Positions 44,029-56,914 are shown, counted from the first letter of the stretch. The stretch: DNA of 64,000 nt from Voacanga thouarsii (GCA_026120185.1 JANUWF010001783.1:3255001-3319000); one strand, 5' to 3'. The notes: a model not told the origin generated them from the letters alone. Made by a program: numbers and translations.

Positions 44029-46100
44029 TATTGGGAATATGCCCTCTTAGACTAGTTTTTCTGGTGTAAATATCAAATATTTTGATAAAAGAATTTATTT
44101 GTCAGAAATCGTTTGTGAATTTATTTTCTTTATTTGTGCACATTTACGTTTGGAACAGACCCATTATTTTAAATAAGTAATCCATGTGAATGGAGGTCTT
44201 TCACAGTAAGGTATGGATCATGGGTTATTTAAATACATAAATAGTTATTCTTAACTGATTGATGAGAATGGAAATCTTATCACATTTAGGTTATTATGTT
44301 ATGAATTCCAAATGGGGAATGGCTTACCTTTAGCCAGTGAATAGTCCACTTACTTCATGACATAAGCGTATTTCGAATACGTAGAACAGGATCTGTAGTA
44401 GCAGTTTTTAAAAGTACTATATGGGTGAAACCTAAATTACTACCGCTACAGCGTGGACTAGTACTCTATGACTTGAGTATAAGTTAATGGTCTGGTGAAG
44501 CTGGAAGCATATACTTTGATATGTTATAGTTGAGGTTCTATAGTTGGGTCAATATACTTGCATGTTGGGTATGTGTGACTAGTTAGTTAAGACAGACTTG
44601 TACAAGATAGTTTCTACACTATATCGCCCCTTGTGGTTATCTAAATGATCTAAATATCCAGGCTTGGGAAATATAACTTGTATGTTTGCTTCAGGGTAGT
44701 TCCATTGGAAAGCGAAAACACTCCAGGAAGTCGTGGATCATTGGACTAGAGGCCTAAGGATGGTAGATGTCATTTAGAGGGGTGTTTTACACTTCTTCCT
44801 CTCTAATTGTACAGCGATGTGTAGAGGGGTATTTTAGTCATTTCACCTGTAGGGCGAAGACTTTGCTAATGCAGCATTGTCCTTGGGGTTAATATTTCCT
44901 TATAGTGATATTAGGAAATATTTAAAATGTAAAATATATCTATTTATATAGTATGGGTATTTTGGTCATTTTAGTAGCCAAGGCGATGTGTCTTTTTGAT
45001 CCTCGGAATAGCCCGTAAGTCCGAATTAATTTTTGGGTTGAGAAAGTGATCTCAGTTGAAAGAGTTTTATTTTATTCGGGAAATCTAATTTATTATTGGA
45101 TTGGAATAAAATAAATAGAGAGAAATTTACTATCTGGTTTAATTGGTTAATTAATTATTCAGGGCCAAGGTCCAGTTTGAATAATTAGAAAATTAACCGG
45201 GATTTAAACTAGAGGAAAAATAATTATTACTTAATTATTTATTGGGTTATTTATTTAATTAAATCTCAAGAAATAAATAATTAAAGTTTAAATTATTTTT
45301 TGGTTCATTTGGGTTAATTAATTATTTATTGGGTTATTTATTTAATCCCAAGAAAAATAATTAATGTTTATTATTTTAGACTTTTCGGGTCCAAGAAAAA
45401 TAATAAATACGATTAGTAATAGTCTAGACCGTATGATTTTTTCGGACACAATTCAAAAGTGTTTAGAGTGAAGCCAAAATTTTATTTTGTAAATAATATT
45501 CGGGTATTAAATTCCGGGAATATTATTTTTGTCAAAATAATTATTTTTGGTTTCATGACTCTTAGCTTTCTGTGTAGAAAAAATAAAATAAAAGAAAAAG
45601 AAAAAATAAATATTTTTCTTTTTCCCCGGTGACTCTTGTTGCTCCCTTTCTTGTGTTTTTTTCTCTTCTGGCTTTTGGTTTTGAAACCAAATGAAGCCAA
45701 CCGAGAAGACATTTATGTCTCTTGGTTTTCTGGCTTCTGGGTTTGGTTCATGAAGCCACTGCCTATAAATACCAACAGAGGAAGTGAAGGAAAAACATTC
45801 TCTGAGAAGCTCTTCTTCTACCCATTTTCGTTGCTCACCAAACAGAGATTAGGTTGGGTATATTCTGTGAACTAAAAGGCTCGGCATTGCACCGGGGGTG
45901 AGAAGTTAACACAGGAGGCTTCACTGCACGGTGGAAGAAGGAAACTGTGTTTTTGAGCTTCAATCAAATATTCTTCAATCTTCACGTTTTAAAGCTCCAA
46001 GAGGTATGTTCTTAAGCCTCCATGCTGCTGCCATGACATGTTTAATGATATTTCTTCCATATTTGTTCATATATGCATGCTCTCTGTCCACTGTCATGAT
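44029..46100 (+). mobile_element. 2-kb LTR-like repeat, copy 2
   Basis: Same family and orientation as 352-2330, opening TATTGGGAATATGCCCT. It retains a promoter-like segment with TATAAATA (45764-45771), after which about 80 bp of leader-like sequence leads to a region shared again with copy 1. The small frames inside (45482-45712, 45636-45875, 45931-46125) are not conserved in copy 1. The 3' end is not a clean CA and a (TA)n follows at 46131. Confidence 0.6.
45764..45771 (+). promoter_or_regulatory. TATA box in LTR-like repeat copy 2
   Basis: TATAAATA in a GC-flanked setting, about 30 bp before a plausible start near 45800. The corresponding part of copy 1 is deleted. Confidence 0.5.
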
Positions 46101-46127
46101 CTTCAAAAGAAACATTTTATTTTAATC

Positions 46128-46130
<3 letters not shown>

Positions 46131-46172
<42 letters not shown>
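46131..46172. repeat. (TA)n microsatellite
   Basis: About 42 bp of uninterrupted TA immediately beyond the LTR-like repeat. Confidence 0.95.
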
Positions 46173-46175
<3 letters not shown>

Positions 46176-47912
46176 TACAAATTGTCTAGACCTATAAATT
46201 TTTGAGGATTAATCTTTATACAGCAAAGTTTGGGGGAAAATAGTGCACAATATTGGTGCTATATTGTGCATTTTTATCATAGATCTCAAGTCGTTTATGA
46301 GTTATAATTAATAATTATAGAAAATACGATTAGTAAAATATGGATAAGAGCTTCTAAATATAAAAAACTCACAATAATTCAATGAGTCAACACAAACGAT
46401 TAAAGAAATATACAGTAAAAGATGGCGAAAATATGAAAAGATAAAGATTATTGTAGCATTTCTTTTTCTTTTTCTCTTTGGACACCAAGTTAACAATTTC
46501 GATATTGCTTCATAGAACATTTCTTATCACTTAACATATTCCTTTTTATATGAATAACTCTCATAAATTCCTTAATGTATGTAAAAATATACATGCATAT
46601 ATGCACATGCACACGTCCGTGCACACACATATATAGTGTGTGTGGGCAAGTAAAAAATTTCATTCATTTCGTTTAAAAAATTAAAAATGAAAAAATAGTT
46701 AAAATCATCGTGTTTTAGTATAAAAATTAGTAAACAACATCCATCTTACTAGATATTAGTAATTATCAATATCATTACATTCTTTACTCAATTAATTTTA
46801 AGTTTTCATTTTAGTAGTTGTCTTGCAGGCCGACCATGAGGCAAGTTCACTCTGTGGCTGACTTTACAAGTATTGCATCAAAGTGACTACGCAGATTATT
46901 CAAGGTAATTTTATTTTTTTTTGAAAGGCCAAAAAATAAGATAAATAAAAATAGATATAATATTTCATCACACAATAACTTCTACTGAAAATTTTCTTAA
47001 AGTATTTTATTGAATTACGATTATTAACTTTATATGGAGTTCAAAACTTGGAAAATAAATATTTCTAGTTTGATAATTTGCTAATGTAGGGGTTTATCAG
47101 TAATTTTCCCTCCCTGGGCCCTTCTTCTCTCTATTACTTTTGTTCAAAAGAACTTTGTTAATTGGAGGAAGCTTAGCTCATGAAGTAGAAAAACTACCTA
47201 AAGCAGTAACTTTCTATCAATTTCTCAAAAATTGATAAGTTGTTTTGGTTTGTCCAATTGACTAATCAGGGTTAAAATGCCCTTGTCCCTCAGTTTCTCT
47301 TCGCTCATAAAAATTAAATCTTTATATTATTATGTTGGCTTGGAGAGGGAGGAAATGAGACAAATTAGTTGAAAAAGAAAAAGAAAAGATTATCATGCTC
47401 ATCGTATTTGAACATTCTAAATGAGAAAGTATTTTGCACCGCTCAAGAAATATGTCAAAATGCTCGTTTCCTTCCTTTCTGGATGGAAAAACTAAACTTT
47501 TAAGCTAATTCCAATTGTCAATTGTCTAAATAATAGCCAGTTTTAGGGCGTGCACTATTCTGCAAATTTCAAGTTCATTTACTGCGAACACATTTAACAA
47601 TTAGCTTCTACGAGTTACCATACATAATCATTTGCTACAAGTTCATCATGTATTCTTGCCTCAATTAAAATATAAATTCGTTACCATCGACAAGTAAAAA
47701 TTGCCCCCTTATACTAGTATAAGGGTTTTTTACTTATTTTTCATATAGAAAATTATTATTACAAAACAAGTTTAGATATGCATAAAAATATATGTTCCAC
47801 AATTTTGGTTTTACAATAAATTCAAGTTCATTTATCAGGCATTCTATCACACCTCTCTTTCTTCTTTTATCCTCACCATCCTAATTTTGGTAGCTATTTT
47901 ATTCCTTTTCTT
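46173..47912. other. Intergenic AT-rich sequence
   Basis: No gene recognised. Contains a CACACAC/GTGTGTG inverted pair at 46620-46645 and a perfect 20-bp palindrome at 47706-47725. The frame at 46308-46520 is not convincing. Confidence 0.5.
47706..47725. repeat. Perfect 20-bp palindrome
   Basis: CCCTTATACTAGTATAAGGG equals its own reverse complement and is followed by a T-run. It could extrude as a short hairpin. No associated gene is visible. Confidence 0.9.
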
Positions 47913-48637
47913 TGTATTTATTCTTGTTGCCTTACGAAAAGAAGAGTTGATAGAACTGTCAATCGGCTATTCTTTCGATAAACATAAACAGTTCGATGGA
48001 AAGATGAATGGTTGAGCCGAACCTTTTAATAAGACGTGGGTTCCTTAAACTTACTATAAAAAGGGTCTAAGAAAGGAGAAATATTGCATGTGAAAGCAGA
48101 ACAAAACTGAACGCGGTGTATTTCAATTAAAATGATGAATGAATACAACTGGAATTGGTAGTCAAATCAACATAAACAGAAAGTTTGTAGTCAAAAGGAG
48201 TAAAGAAAATTGTAAAGAAAATGTAAACAAAGCCGTAAATAAAGCTATATGAAAAGCTGTAATTGAAAGCAGTAAAGAAAAATGCAGGAAAAGGGAATTG
48301 AAAATTGGAAAAAATTTGATAATTTGGTTTGAGATGATTGTTGTTGGGTTCTTTAATCTTGGATTCCTACTTGCTTTATACTTGCTGTGGCATAGTTGCC
48401 GACTTTCCGAATGTGGAGAAAATCCCGCTTCATGGCCCATCCTTGGTGGTTGAGAACGGTAGTGTCTTGCCAATCGTGCCGCGATGTGAGGATGACGGCT
48501 CATAAGCTCTTGGTTCCTATGTTGACCGGGTATAGCAGTTGAAAATTTTTCTTGACGTCATCATCCGTTAGCAGAATTCACATCGACTTCAATTAAAAGT
48601 TACCGTTGCAACGGATTGACTAAAAATAACGTCAACA
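47913..48637 (-). mobile_element. Gypsy LTR, copy C (solo)
   Basis: Matches LTR A (13397-14103) throughout: GATAAACATAAACAG..GATGGAAAGATGAATGG, CTTACTATAAAAAGGGTCTAAG and the terminal ...ATAACGTCAACA. No gag follows on either side, so it is a solo or isolated LTR. The left boundary is uncertain by about 20 bp and the flanks (TTCTT, CTTCC) do not form a clean duplication. Confidence 0.75.
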
Positions 48638-50224
48638 CTTCCATATTTTTTTGAAGTTGTATTAAGGAAAAGTAACCTAATACTTTGGCTTGAACATTGA
48701 TTTGAACAAGAAATATGCATAGAAAAAAGATACATTTTCAAAAGGAGATAAAATAACATGCAGATCAACTACATTTTCTCTAGAAGAAATTCTAGCCTTA
48801 TAACTGAGAATTACTTGTTATAAATATACAGTGATAGATTCAAAAGTTTAAACAAAAATCAATCCTTTCATATTAGCTTTAGGTTTCACCACTTCCCCTT
48901 CAGAGTTATGGTTGGGTGGAGAGGGCTCATGTTCAAGAACAAAAATTAGGGAAAAAATAAATATTCATAAAAATACTATACTTAACTAAAAGGGTAGGAA
49001 AATGTAGGGGGAACAATGGCGTCTGTGTCCAAAAGGCTTTTGGGGAAGAGATGAGATCCTCAGTTTTTTCTAGTTCAAGGATTAAAATCTCTTAGAAAGT
49101 CATGTCAATTTGATTTCACATCATAAAGTGTCCCCTTCTTAAAGGATGTCAAATACTAAATTTTTAGTTTAAAATACAGCAAGGTATAACGTAGATAACT
49201 TTTAAAAGAATGAAACAAGAGATGCAAACCCCCACCCCCCACAATTCTATTTTCGAAGGATAAGGAAAAAGTATAAAAACAAATAAACTAAATTAAAGAA
49301 TAAAGGCAATAGAACTCTATTCAAAAGTCCAGAAAAAATGGCTGTGTTGCAAGTGGTTGGTTCTGTCAAAAAAGTGCAGAACCTGTTGATTGATTACATA
49401 ACGTGAAGGTTGGCAAAGAAAGAGTGAAGTGAATGCACAGGGAAAATCCCTATCTACTAGTAATGTTGATTGCATGCATTGCCAAAAATCAAAATTCTCA
49501 AGATTACTTTGAAGAGAACAAGAAATGCAATTCTATGAAACTACCAGAAAAAGAAAAGAAAGCTACCAGAATTCCATTCAAAAGTCTACAAACATGTTTC
49601 AATCACAAAACTCTTGCCTCAAACATTACTATACAGGGCACCAGGGTGGTTATTGAAATCTACTAACTTTTCCACAAGGACAGAACAATCAATGACCAAA
49701 TAGAAGTGATTTCAAAGCACCTCACCCTTTTCCAAAAATGGGCAAACCATTACATTACTTTTGTGAAATCAGAGTTTTCACCTACCTCTAAAGGTAATGT
49801 CATTTTTTATTTATTTATTTATTTTTTTTTTGCATGAGCACATAACCCTAGAAAATCCAGTAGAGATGGATTAGTCACTGGGAAATATCTAACATTCCTG
49901 GTTCTTTTATAAAATGTTATGTATAACTATACCTGATGTAAGACACACGCAATTTGTCCAAACCTCCTACAGACTAGAAAGAGTATATCCTTGGTTTATA
50001 ATGCACTATTTCAAGACTGCAAACTAGTTCAAAAGATTCCGAATTGAATCCAAGCCATGTCCAAGTAGTGCTAACTAGCCCCATCCCCAAGACTACGAAC
50101 CAAAATTCTCGTTTAGGTTCATGCCTTCACAAATTAGCTCCAAGCAATAATATACTCCGAATCAGAAGACTAACATAAGAAATGAATTTCACAAACAAAT
50201 TATGAGAAAATTGTATGCATTGTG
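48638..50224. other. Intergenic sequence
   Basis: No recognised gene. A C-rich run at 49230-49240 and an (ATTT)n-like run at 49805-49830 are the only notable features. The 77-codon frame at 49433-49666 has no family resemblance. Confidence 0.5.
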
Positions 50225-50800
50225 GGAACTACAAAAAAACAAACAAATAAATAAAACTAAATCTTAATCTCAAGAAACTTAGGGTCCATTACATGAACTA
50301 ATATAAGATTACATGTAGTCATTCACATGAATCCTCTCTCTCCACTTCTTTCTATATCTACAATCATACTTTTCTCTAAATCTAATATAGCCATATTTCT
50401 TCTAATCACCTTCATCCATATCATCTTAGACATGCCTCTACATTTTTCTAACCTAGCCTGCCTCCATCCCCCAGTTCTCCTAACAAGAGCATCCCTTTAT
50501 TTTTTCTATATATGTTCAAATTAATGCAAGCAATTTTCTCTCATCTTATCTTCAGTAGATGCCACTCCCACTTTTTCTCAAATGGTCTCATTTCTTATTC
50601 TATCTTTTCTAGTATACCCAAATATTCACCGTAACTACGCAGCTCAATTACCTTCATTTTGTGAATATGACATTTTTTAATTACCCAATATTCCATACCA
50701 TATAGCAAAGTAGGCCTTATGATTATTCTATAGGACTTTCTTTTTAAGTTCAAAGGTATATTACGATCACATAGAATACAATTTGCACTCATCTATTTCA
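50225..50800 (-). pseudogene. RTE-type LINE, 3' end of reverse transcriptase ORF
   Basis: Minus-strand frame 50792-50595 reads MSANCILCDRNIPLNLKRK then YRIIIRPTLLYGMEYWVIKK and HKMKVIELR, the conserved C-terminal region that follows the RT domain in plant RTE-clade LINEs. Degenerate continuation (KVGVASTEDKMREN, then HVNDYM) reaches 50300. The minus strand ends in a TTTATTTATTTGTTTG-type tail near 50225-50260, as expected for an RTE 3' end. The catalytic RT and endonuclease portions are absent (5' truncation). Confidence 0.75.
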
Positions 50801-51238
50801 ACCAACCTACCTTAACTCTGTGTGTAACATTGCTATCAAGCTCTCGATCTTTCTAAATAATAAATCCTAGATATCAGAAGCAATTATCTATTGGTATAAC
50901 TCGGTATGCATTGTGAGAACTAATTAATACTCAAAAAAAATTTTGAGAAAATTTCATAGAAATAAATTCCCGGATTATCAAAAAATTCAAAGAAAAACCC
51001 ATAAACAAAATAGAAGCATAACTTAAAAAAGAAAATCATATTACAAACAAAAAGGTGTATAAAAACTAATAAAAAAAACCCTAAACCATCAACTAATAAA
51101 GAAAAAGTCACCATCCCAGACCCAAAAAAAGAAAAAAATCAACTATAAAGATTGTCAGTAGGAAAAAAATAGAAAATACCTCTCTATGAGATGCATGAAT
51201 TGTAACTGTACTAATTGATTACAGAACCTTTGTTCTCA
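50801..51238. other. Spacer
   Basis: AT-rich, with A-runs. No gene or repeat structure recognised beyond the LINE on its left and the CACTA-like end on its right. Confidence 0.5.
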
Positions 51239-51985
51239 CACTACAAGAACAAAATAATTTAGCGATGGTCAAATCCGTCGCTAATCTATTGCTAATTGAG
51301 TTTAGCAACGGCTTAGCTACAGATATTGATCGTCACTAAAATTGGCATAAAAAAAAGTGATAGAATGAAAATCCGTTGCAAACAATGACAGATTTGCAAC
51401 AAAATATGATTAGCGATGACTATTTAATTAATGATATTTATAATTAAATTTGCAATTAAGGCCGTCACTAATCTGCCGCTAAATTTAGCGACGAATTAGA
51501 AACAGCCAACGAATTTTATTTTTAAAAAAAATTAATTAGTCACGACCCAGCATAACCGATTCGACCCGACCCGCAGATAATTTTATGAGATTATGTCGGA
51601 CGTGAAACTCGAATCCGCGTCCTTATTGTGGGGAAGCACGTGTTCTACCATTAGGCTATTAATATTCTTGTAATTTTTTGTTCTTTATATTAATTATATA
51701 GTATATTTTTTTTGCAAATTAGCGATGGATTTACAGGGGATTTGTGACGGATTTGCGATAGTCTAATTTTTTGCAGCTAATCCTTTGTTAATTAGCGATG
51801 GATTAGGATGTGTGATTATCTGTCGCTAATTAGCAATGGATTAACTATGACATTTTAACAATTATTTAGTATTAATGAATAATCACACATGCCGTAGCTA
51901 ATTCCTCGATAATTAGCAAGGGATGATAAGCTATAGCTAATCCCTCGCTAATTGGCGAGGGATGATAAGTCGCACTAACCTAGTG
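51239..51985. mobile_element. CACTA-like non-autonomous element
   Basis: Left end CACTACAAGAACAAAAT is a near-canonical plant CACTA terminus. The right end, read on the minus strand, is CACTAGGTTAGTGCG. Between them a subterminal phrase of the TTAGCGATGGATT / AATCCGTCGCTAA type recurs more than ten times on both strands, as in En/Spm-type elements whose transposase binds such motifs. No transposase frame. The 3-bp flanks (TCA, ATT) do not match and the two ends agree only in CACTA, so the right boundary may be coincidental. Its right end abuts the broken gypsy gag B. Confidence 0.6.
51604..51658 (-). other. tRNA-like segment (A and B boxes) inside the CACTA-like element
   Basis: Minus strand: TAGCCTAATGGTAGAACA resembles a D-arm/A box and, about 30 bases on, GCGGATTCGAGTTTC resembles a T-arm/B box. 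Spacing is tRNA-like. I could not pair a convincing acceptor or anticodon stem, so this is more likely a decayed tRNA or a tRNA-derived SINE head than an active tRNA gene. Confidence 0.4.
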
Positions 51986-53873
51986 ATTTCCTTATTTCCT
52001 CCTTCTTACCTACTTGTAGCATGTGCGTACCTGCTGCTAGGAAAGGATCTGTGTCTACTAAGGTTTTTTTTCTTCTATCAGCAAACATTAGCCTTCCGTC
52101 CTGTATGGCCTTCTGAATCGTGTTCCTGAAAATTACACAACTATTTGTGTTATGTGAGAATGAATTGTGCCACTTACAGTACTTCTTTCTCTTCAATTTT
52201 TTTGTTCTTGGAATTTTGTGTCCAAAAAGCAAACAAATTTGTTTATCCGTGACTAGTTGATAAAAAATCTGCTCAGCTTTTAACACATTAAACGTGAAGG
52301 TCGACGAACCCATCGAAGAAACCTCTTCCTTTCTTTTGCCAGGCTTTAGAAAGGGAGAAGTATAGGAAGAACCCTTCACCAACTCTGCTACAATTACCTC
52401 CATCAATTGTTCCTTTTCGTCTTCAACAGTATCATCAACTACTGATATCATCATTTGCCCATGAGAGAACTTGACAGAATGCCTCTTTTCTTTTTCCTTG
52501 ATCATTTCTTCTATTGTGACAGCTTGGGAGAATAAATAGGATAGATCGAAAAAGTCCTGAAGAATGAGACGTTTCTTGAGTTGCGGGTGCATCCTGCTGA
52601 TGGCAATCCTTGCACATTCCACTTCTGGCAACTGTGTGGTGCAATTGGCTTTAATTTGATGGAAGCGCTCAATAAATTCTGCTACGCTTTCGGTTGGTTT
52701 TTACTTCCCCACCAAAAGATCTACCATAGAAACCTCCGATGCTAGTTTGAAAAACCATTGATGGAAGATTCATTCCATGTCTGCCCAAGAGTATACAGAA
52801 CTGGGGGCGAAATTTGCATACCATGTAAATACTGCTCCTGTTAAAGACAAAGAAAACAATTGTAACTTATGCCAATCGCTATTCCTAAGCTCTCTACGCT
52901 AGACTGTGAATCTCCCAACATGCTCTTTAGTTGATTTATTGTCATCTCTATAGAACATGGTGAACTCAAGTAACTTAAACCCCCGAGAGAGCACTACCAT
53001 GTTATCCACCCATTCAGGGTATGTCTTTTGATAAATTGGTCGGTTCCTGGCCTGCCATTATAATGCTTCTGTCATTGCATTAACATCAGCTGATTGAGTT
53101 GGCTATTGAGGTTGCATTAATGGATTCAGCATAACTAGCTAAGGACATTAGCTTGGAAATGGAGCCATCTCAGTGTATTCTACTCCTTACGATGGATAAG
53201 CTATCATCGTTATAGGATACACGGGAAGAAAAGTCATGGGATAACTTTGTTACCCCCCGAAAAGAGGAAGAACACTCTTATTCAACGCTGCTACCAAATC
53301 AAATGGTGGTTGGACCCCAGTTATTGGGTAGGTAGCCCTTCCCAAAAAAGGTTTTGTTGGAATAATATTCTGAATAGCTATTCTCGAAACACCTTGTGCT
53401 TCCCAGATGTTGGGAATGGTGGCTCTTTGTGTAACAATTGAACCGATGTATAAGATGGTGCACTATCCGTCATTGGAGTAGGATATCCAACTACCTAGGA
53501 CACACTATAAGCCCTCTGCCTTTGTGCAAAATGGTAGAGCTCATTCTAGAGTAAAGGTCGAAATACTGTGGCAAATTGGGAAATGAGACCTTGCATAAGT
53601 TCACCTATATACTGCTCTATAGCATGCTGTATAGCAGTTAAAGAAGTGGGTGTCAATTAGGACACCTGGATGGTGAAGAAGACTGACACCCTTGCTCAGG
53701 GGGAAGAACCCGAGTATTACTTGAAGTATTGGCTGCTGGGTTAAAAACCCCCCGAAGAGCACCAATTGGAGGGTGCTTGGATGAATCCACCGTAGGGAGC
53801 TGTTGTGGATTATTCAACATCAGGCGACCTAAACGTATCTACACGCAATAATAACCTTTGGTTCCACCAGGCG
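51986..53873 (-). pseudogene. Ty3/gypsy gag relic, copy B
   Basis: Second copy of the gag relic at 11260-13396. Downstream block 52631-51975 reads RMHPQLKKRLILQDF, IKEKEKRHSVKFSHGQ, FTFNVLKAEQIFYQL and KYCKWHNSFSHNTNSC..FRNTIQKAIQDGRLMF, close to copy A. Upstream (52640-53870) degenerate sequence retains EWVDNMVVLSRGFKL- and EYTEMAPF-like pieces matching copy A. Stops and frame changes are scattered. Like copy A it has only gag; protease and pol are missing, here cut off at the CACTA-like element. Confidence 0.78.
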
Positions 53874-54529
53874 TGCTAATCTATGTTGCCGTACAAAAGG
53901 GGAGCAGATAAAATCAGAGATTGGCTACTTTTCTGATGAACATAAACAATCTGATAAGGGAAACAATATGGGAATCGAATCTTTTAAAGGTATGGGTTCC
54001 TTGGATTTACTATAGAAAGGGTCCAAGAAGGCAAATAAATTGCACACAGAGCAAAACAAATTTGAAAAGAGATGTGTGTTGAATGGCTGTAAAGAAGATA
54101 AACTTGCGGATAATTTGATTTTAAACGAAAGGAAATAGAAATGGAGATAGCAAAAAATCCTAAACTAAACAAAGAGGTAAAGAAAACACGTAAATGTTGA
54201 AAGGAAAATTGGACTTTTGAGTGATGTTGTTGGATGATTCAGCTGAGAAGCCCTTCCTGTTTTATACATGCCATCCAGATAAAACCCATTTTTTGAACAT
54301 GGAGCAAACTTCGATTAGTGGTTGAGCCTTAATGGTCATGGAACGTGATCAGTTATTTATGTGGAGACGTAAGAAAACGTGTCTAACAACCCAACGGTTT
54401 CTTAGTTCTGATGTTGACTGGGGCTATCGGCTGCAAAATAGTTGACGTCTCTATCACCTTAAGGAAATTTTCTATCGGCATCGGCTCAATGTTACCGTTG
54501 CAACAGTTTGACAAAAACTGACATCAACA
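53874..54529 (-). mobile_element. Gypsy LTR, copy B
   Basis: 656-bp LTR of the gag relic B; minus strand opens TGTTGATGTCAGTTTTTG and closes ATTAGCA. Homologous to LTRs A and C through the TTACTATAGAAAGGGTCCAAG block and the GTTACCGTTGCAAC segment. More diverged from A and C than those are from each other. Confidence 0.75.
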
Positions 54530-54599
54530 AATAGTTATATTGATCAAATGAGACGTAAAAAAGGTTGTCAGCAGGCAGTATACGAAAAGCCTTATCATG

Positions 54600-56480
54600 T
54601 AAAACTAACAACATATAGACTCTATGTTATAACCTCCCTATTTGAATAAGGTTAAAACATGCAGATACAAAGTGAATAGTGCCCTGTATATATATTTGTG
54701 TTTTAATCTTGTTACTAAGGTTCCTCAGTTGACAAGTTGCATATTCAAAAACAACCTTGTGGTGTGCTTGCCAAATGGCATATATAGTTGCAGCCAGGGA
54801 TGAACACTCGAGTTTAGTTAGCCAAGCTATCCCTTATGCTTCTTTTTTTCAGCCATTTGACGGCACTCTGGATAGTAGACGTTTTCCTCACTAGTCTGAC
54901 CCATTGCTTAATATCATTCTAGATTTGGTATATAACTGGGCATGCAAAAAAATAAGTGTTGGATCATCTCTGGTTGCCTACAGCATAAATCACAATAGAA
55001 GTCCGTTTTATCAAACGATAAACGGTCCTTAGTTTAGATTTTGGCCCTAACAACTAACCAAAAAAATAATATTTTAGGGTTCGGACATTTTTCCAGATAA
55101 TCTTCGCCCACGAAACACCACTACCCTTTTCGTGAAAGAAATCATAGGCATTACAGGTAAAGGTACTCCTTCTAGCGCCCCATTCATCAAGTGTCCTTGC
55201 TACTTAATCAGTTGATCCCAGGTATCAATCTGTCCCTATACATAAGAGCCTTTTAAAGAGTGGTTATCTTACTATTTACGTGCCAAACAGAGCATCCAGG
55301 TAGGTAATAATAGTTCACCTACTGGATCTATAGGGTGCCTTATCAACTTAGATGTTCCATAACGTCTTATCTAGCAGGGTTAAATTCTAATAATTCGGTT
55401 CCTTGAGGTATAGACCTTCTTCAATTTTCGGCTTACAAATTTAGCTCCATGCAAGCAATGATTGCTTCCCCTTCCATAAGAAGTCCCTTGCCAACTTGTT
55501 AATCTACTTAATTAGTAACAAATCTCGATGTGGGAAATATGGAAAGCTGAAAGCACTCGATTCCCTGTAGCATAGATTGGACCAACTCCAGCCTGCCTGC
55601 ATAAGATAGGTAGTTTATTGTTCACTTACTTATTGTCCCATCCAGTTATCAACAACAATTTGTAGAAGCTAATTTTGGCCCGTTCAGTGACAATAGGAAT
55701 GGCAAGATACTTGAAAGGGAACGATTCTAACTAGAAACCCGATAAAGCAGCTAGTTCATTCTATTGCTATGCCAACAACCCTGCTGAAAATATGTTTGAT
55801 TTGTCGTAGCTTACTACTAGTCCCAACGTTAACTCAAATTACCTTAGGCAGTTGAGCAAGATCTGCACTAAAGTATTGTCTCCTCTACAAAAGAGCAATA
55901 TGTCATCAGTAAAGGTGAGATGCATGATGGCCTACAGTATGCACTTGGGGTGTTGATTAAACTTGTTCCTATCATTGCTACTTTTATGCTCCTTAAAATA
56001 TATTCAGGCAAACCACAAAGGGGAGAGGTAAAATCGGGTCTCCCTGCCTTAAAGCCCTGTTGTCCCTTGAAAAAAACTATATAAGCTGCCATTCATAGAA
56101 ATAGAGAAAGTAGCCATCATTATGAATTGCTGTATCTAACCCGTGAACCGTCCAAGAAACCCGAACTCATGTAGGAGTTGGGTAATAAAATCCCAACTTA
56201 TGTTGTCATATGCCTTCCTCAAGCTTATCTTGATTGTGCATCGTGGAGAGCACATTTTCTGTGCATAAGCCTGCAGAAGCACCCGTGCCAAGAAAACGTT
56301 GTCGACCAAGTGTCTGTCCCATGAAAAAGCCACCTGAGCTGGGTCTACTAAGTGTTCGATGACTTCTTTCAGCCTGTTTGCCAGGGATTTTGACCAAATT
56401 GGATTAAAATCCAAATAAAATATTAAATGAGGGACGAAATTGGTGGGGATAGCAGACTGGGAGTACTTCGCATTCACGGA
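54600..56480 (-). pseudogene. L1-type LINE reverse transcriptase relic
   Basis: Minus strand from 56477: NRLKEVIEHLVDPAQVAFSWDRHLVDNVFLA and CTIKISLRKAYDNISWDFI are L1 RT fingers/palm motifs. FKGQQGFKAGRPDFTSPL follows (the G-x-x-Q/A-G-x-P-x-S-P box; 56092-55868). MHLTFTDDILLFCRGD near 55925-55890 holds the catalytic box, with TDD where FADD is normal. Further down, DFYCDLCCRQPEMIQHLFF near 54980 is the zf-RVT domain. Stops abound. Endonuclease and ORF1 are missing beyond 56480, and no poly(A) tail is seen at the lower end. Confidence 0.8.
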
Positions 56481-56800
56481 ATGCGAGATTTTTCAGGATC
56501 TTGCATTCTCATTTTCAATTTCGCATTCTCATTTTCAATTTTGCACGCAATATTTTTGTACTTCGCAAATCCGATTTACGAGATTAGTGCACCTCACAAA
56601 CATGATTTGCGAGGTGCATGTATTTATTTATTTTTTTTGTAATTTTTTTTCTCTATTACTTTTTTACACAACAAAATATGTTTAATTTTTTTTTTGTAAT
56701 TTCTTTTTTACTATTGTAAAAGAAATTAATATTTTTAAATAATAATTTAAAATTTAAAATTTATCATTACAAGTAATATACATATTTTTACTATAATTAA
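56481..56800. other. Spacer with short duplicated phrase
   Basis: CGCATTCTCATTTTCAATT occurs twice in tandem near 56502-56540, followed by two ATTTGCGAG/CTTCGCA-type phrases. No gene seen. Confidence 0.5.
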
Positions 56801-56912
56801 TTTTATTTATATGTACATATTTTGAAATAAATTTTTATTTATAATATTTAATTATTCATTAAAAAAATTATAAAATTTTAAATTCTCAACTATCTAAATA
56901 TATTAAAAACGT

Positions 56913-56914
<2 letters not shown>

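Noticed and set aside
51604..51658. Functional tRNA gene
   Set aside because: Boxes A and B are visible but no convincing acceptor or anticodon stem; kept only as a tRNA-like remnant.
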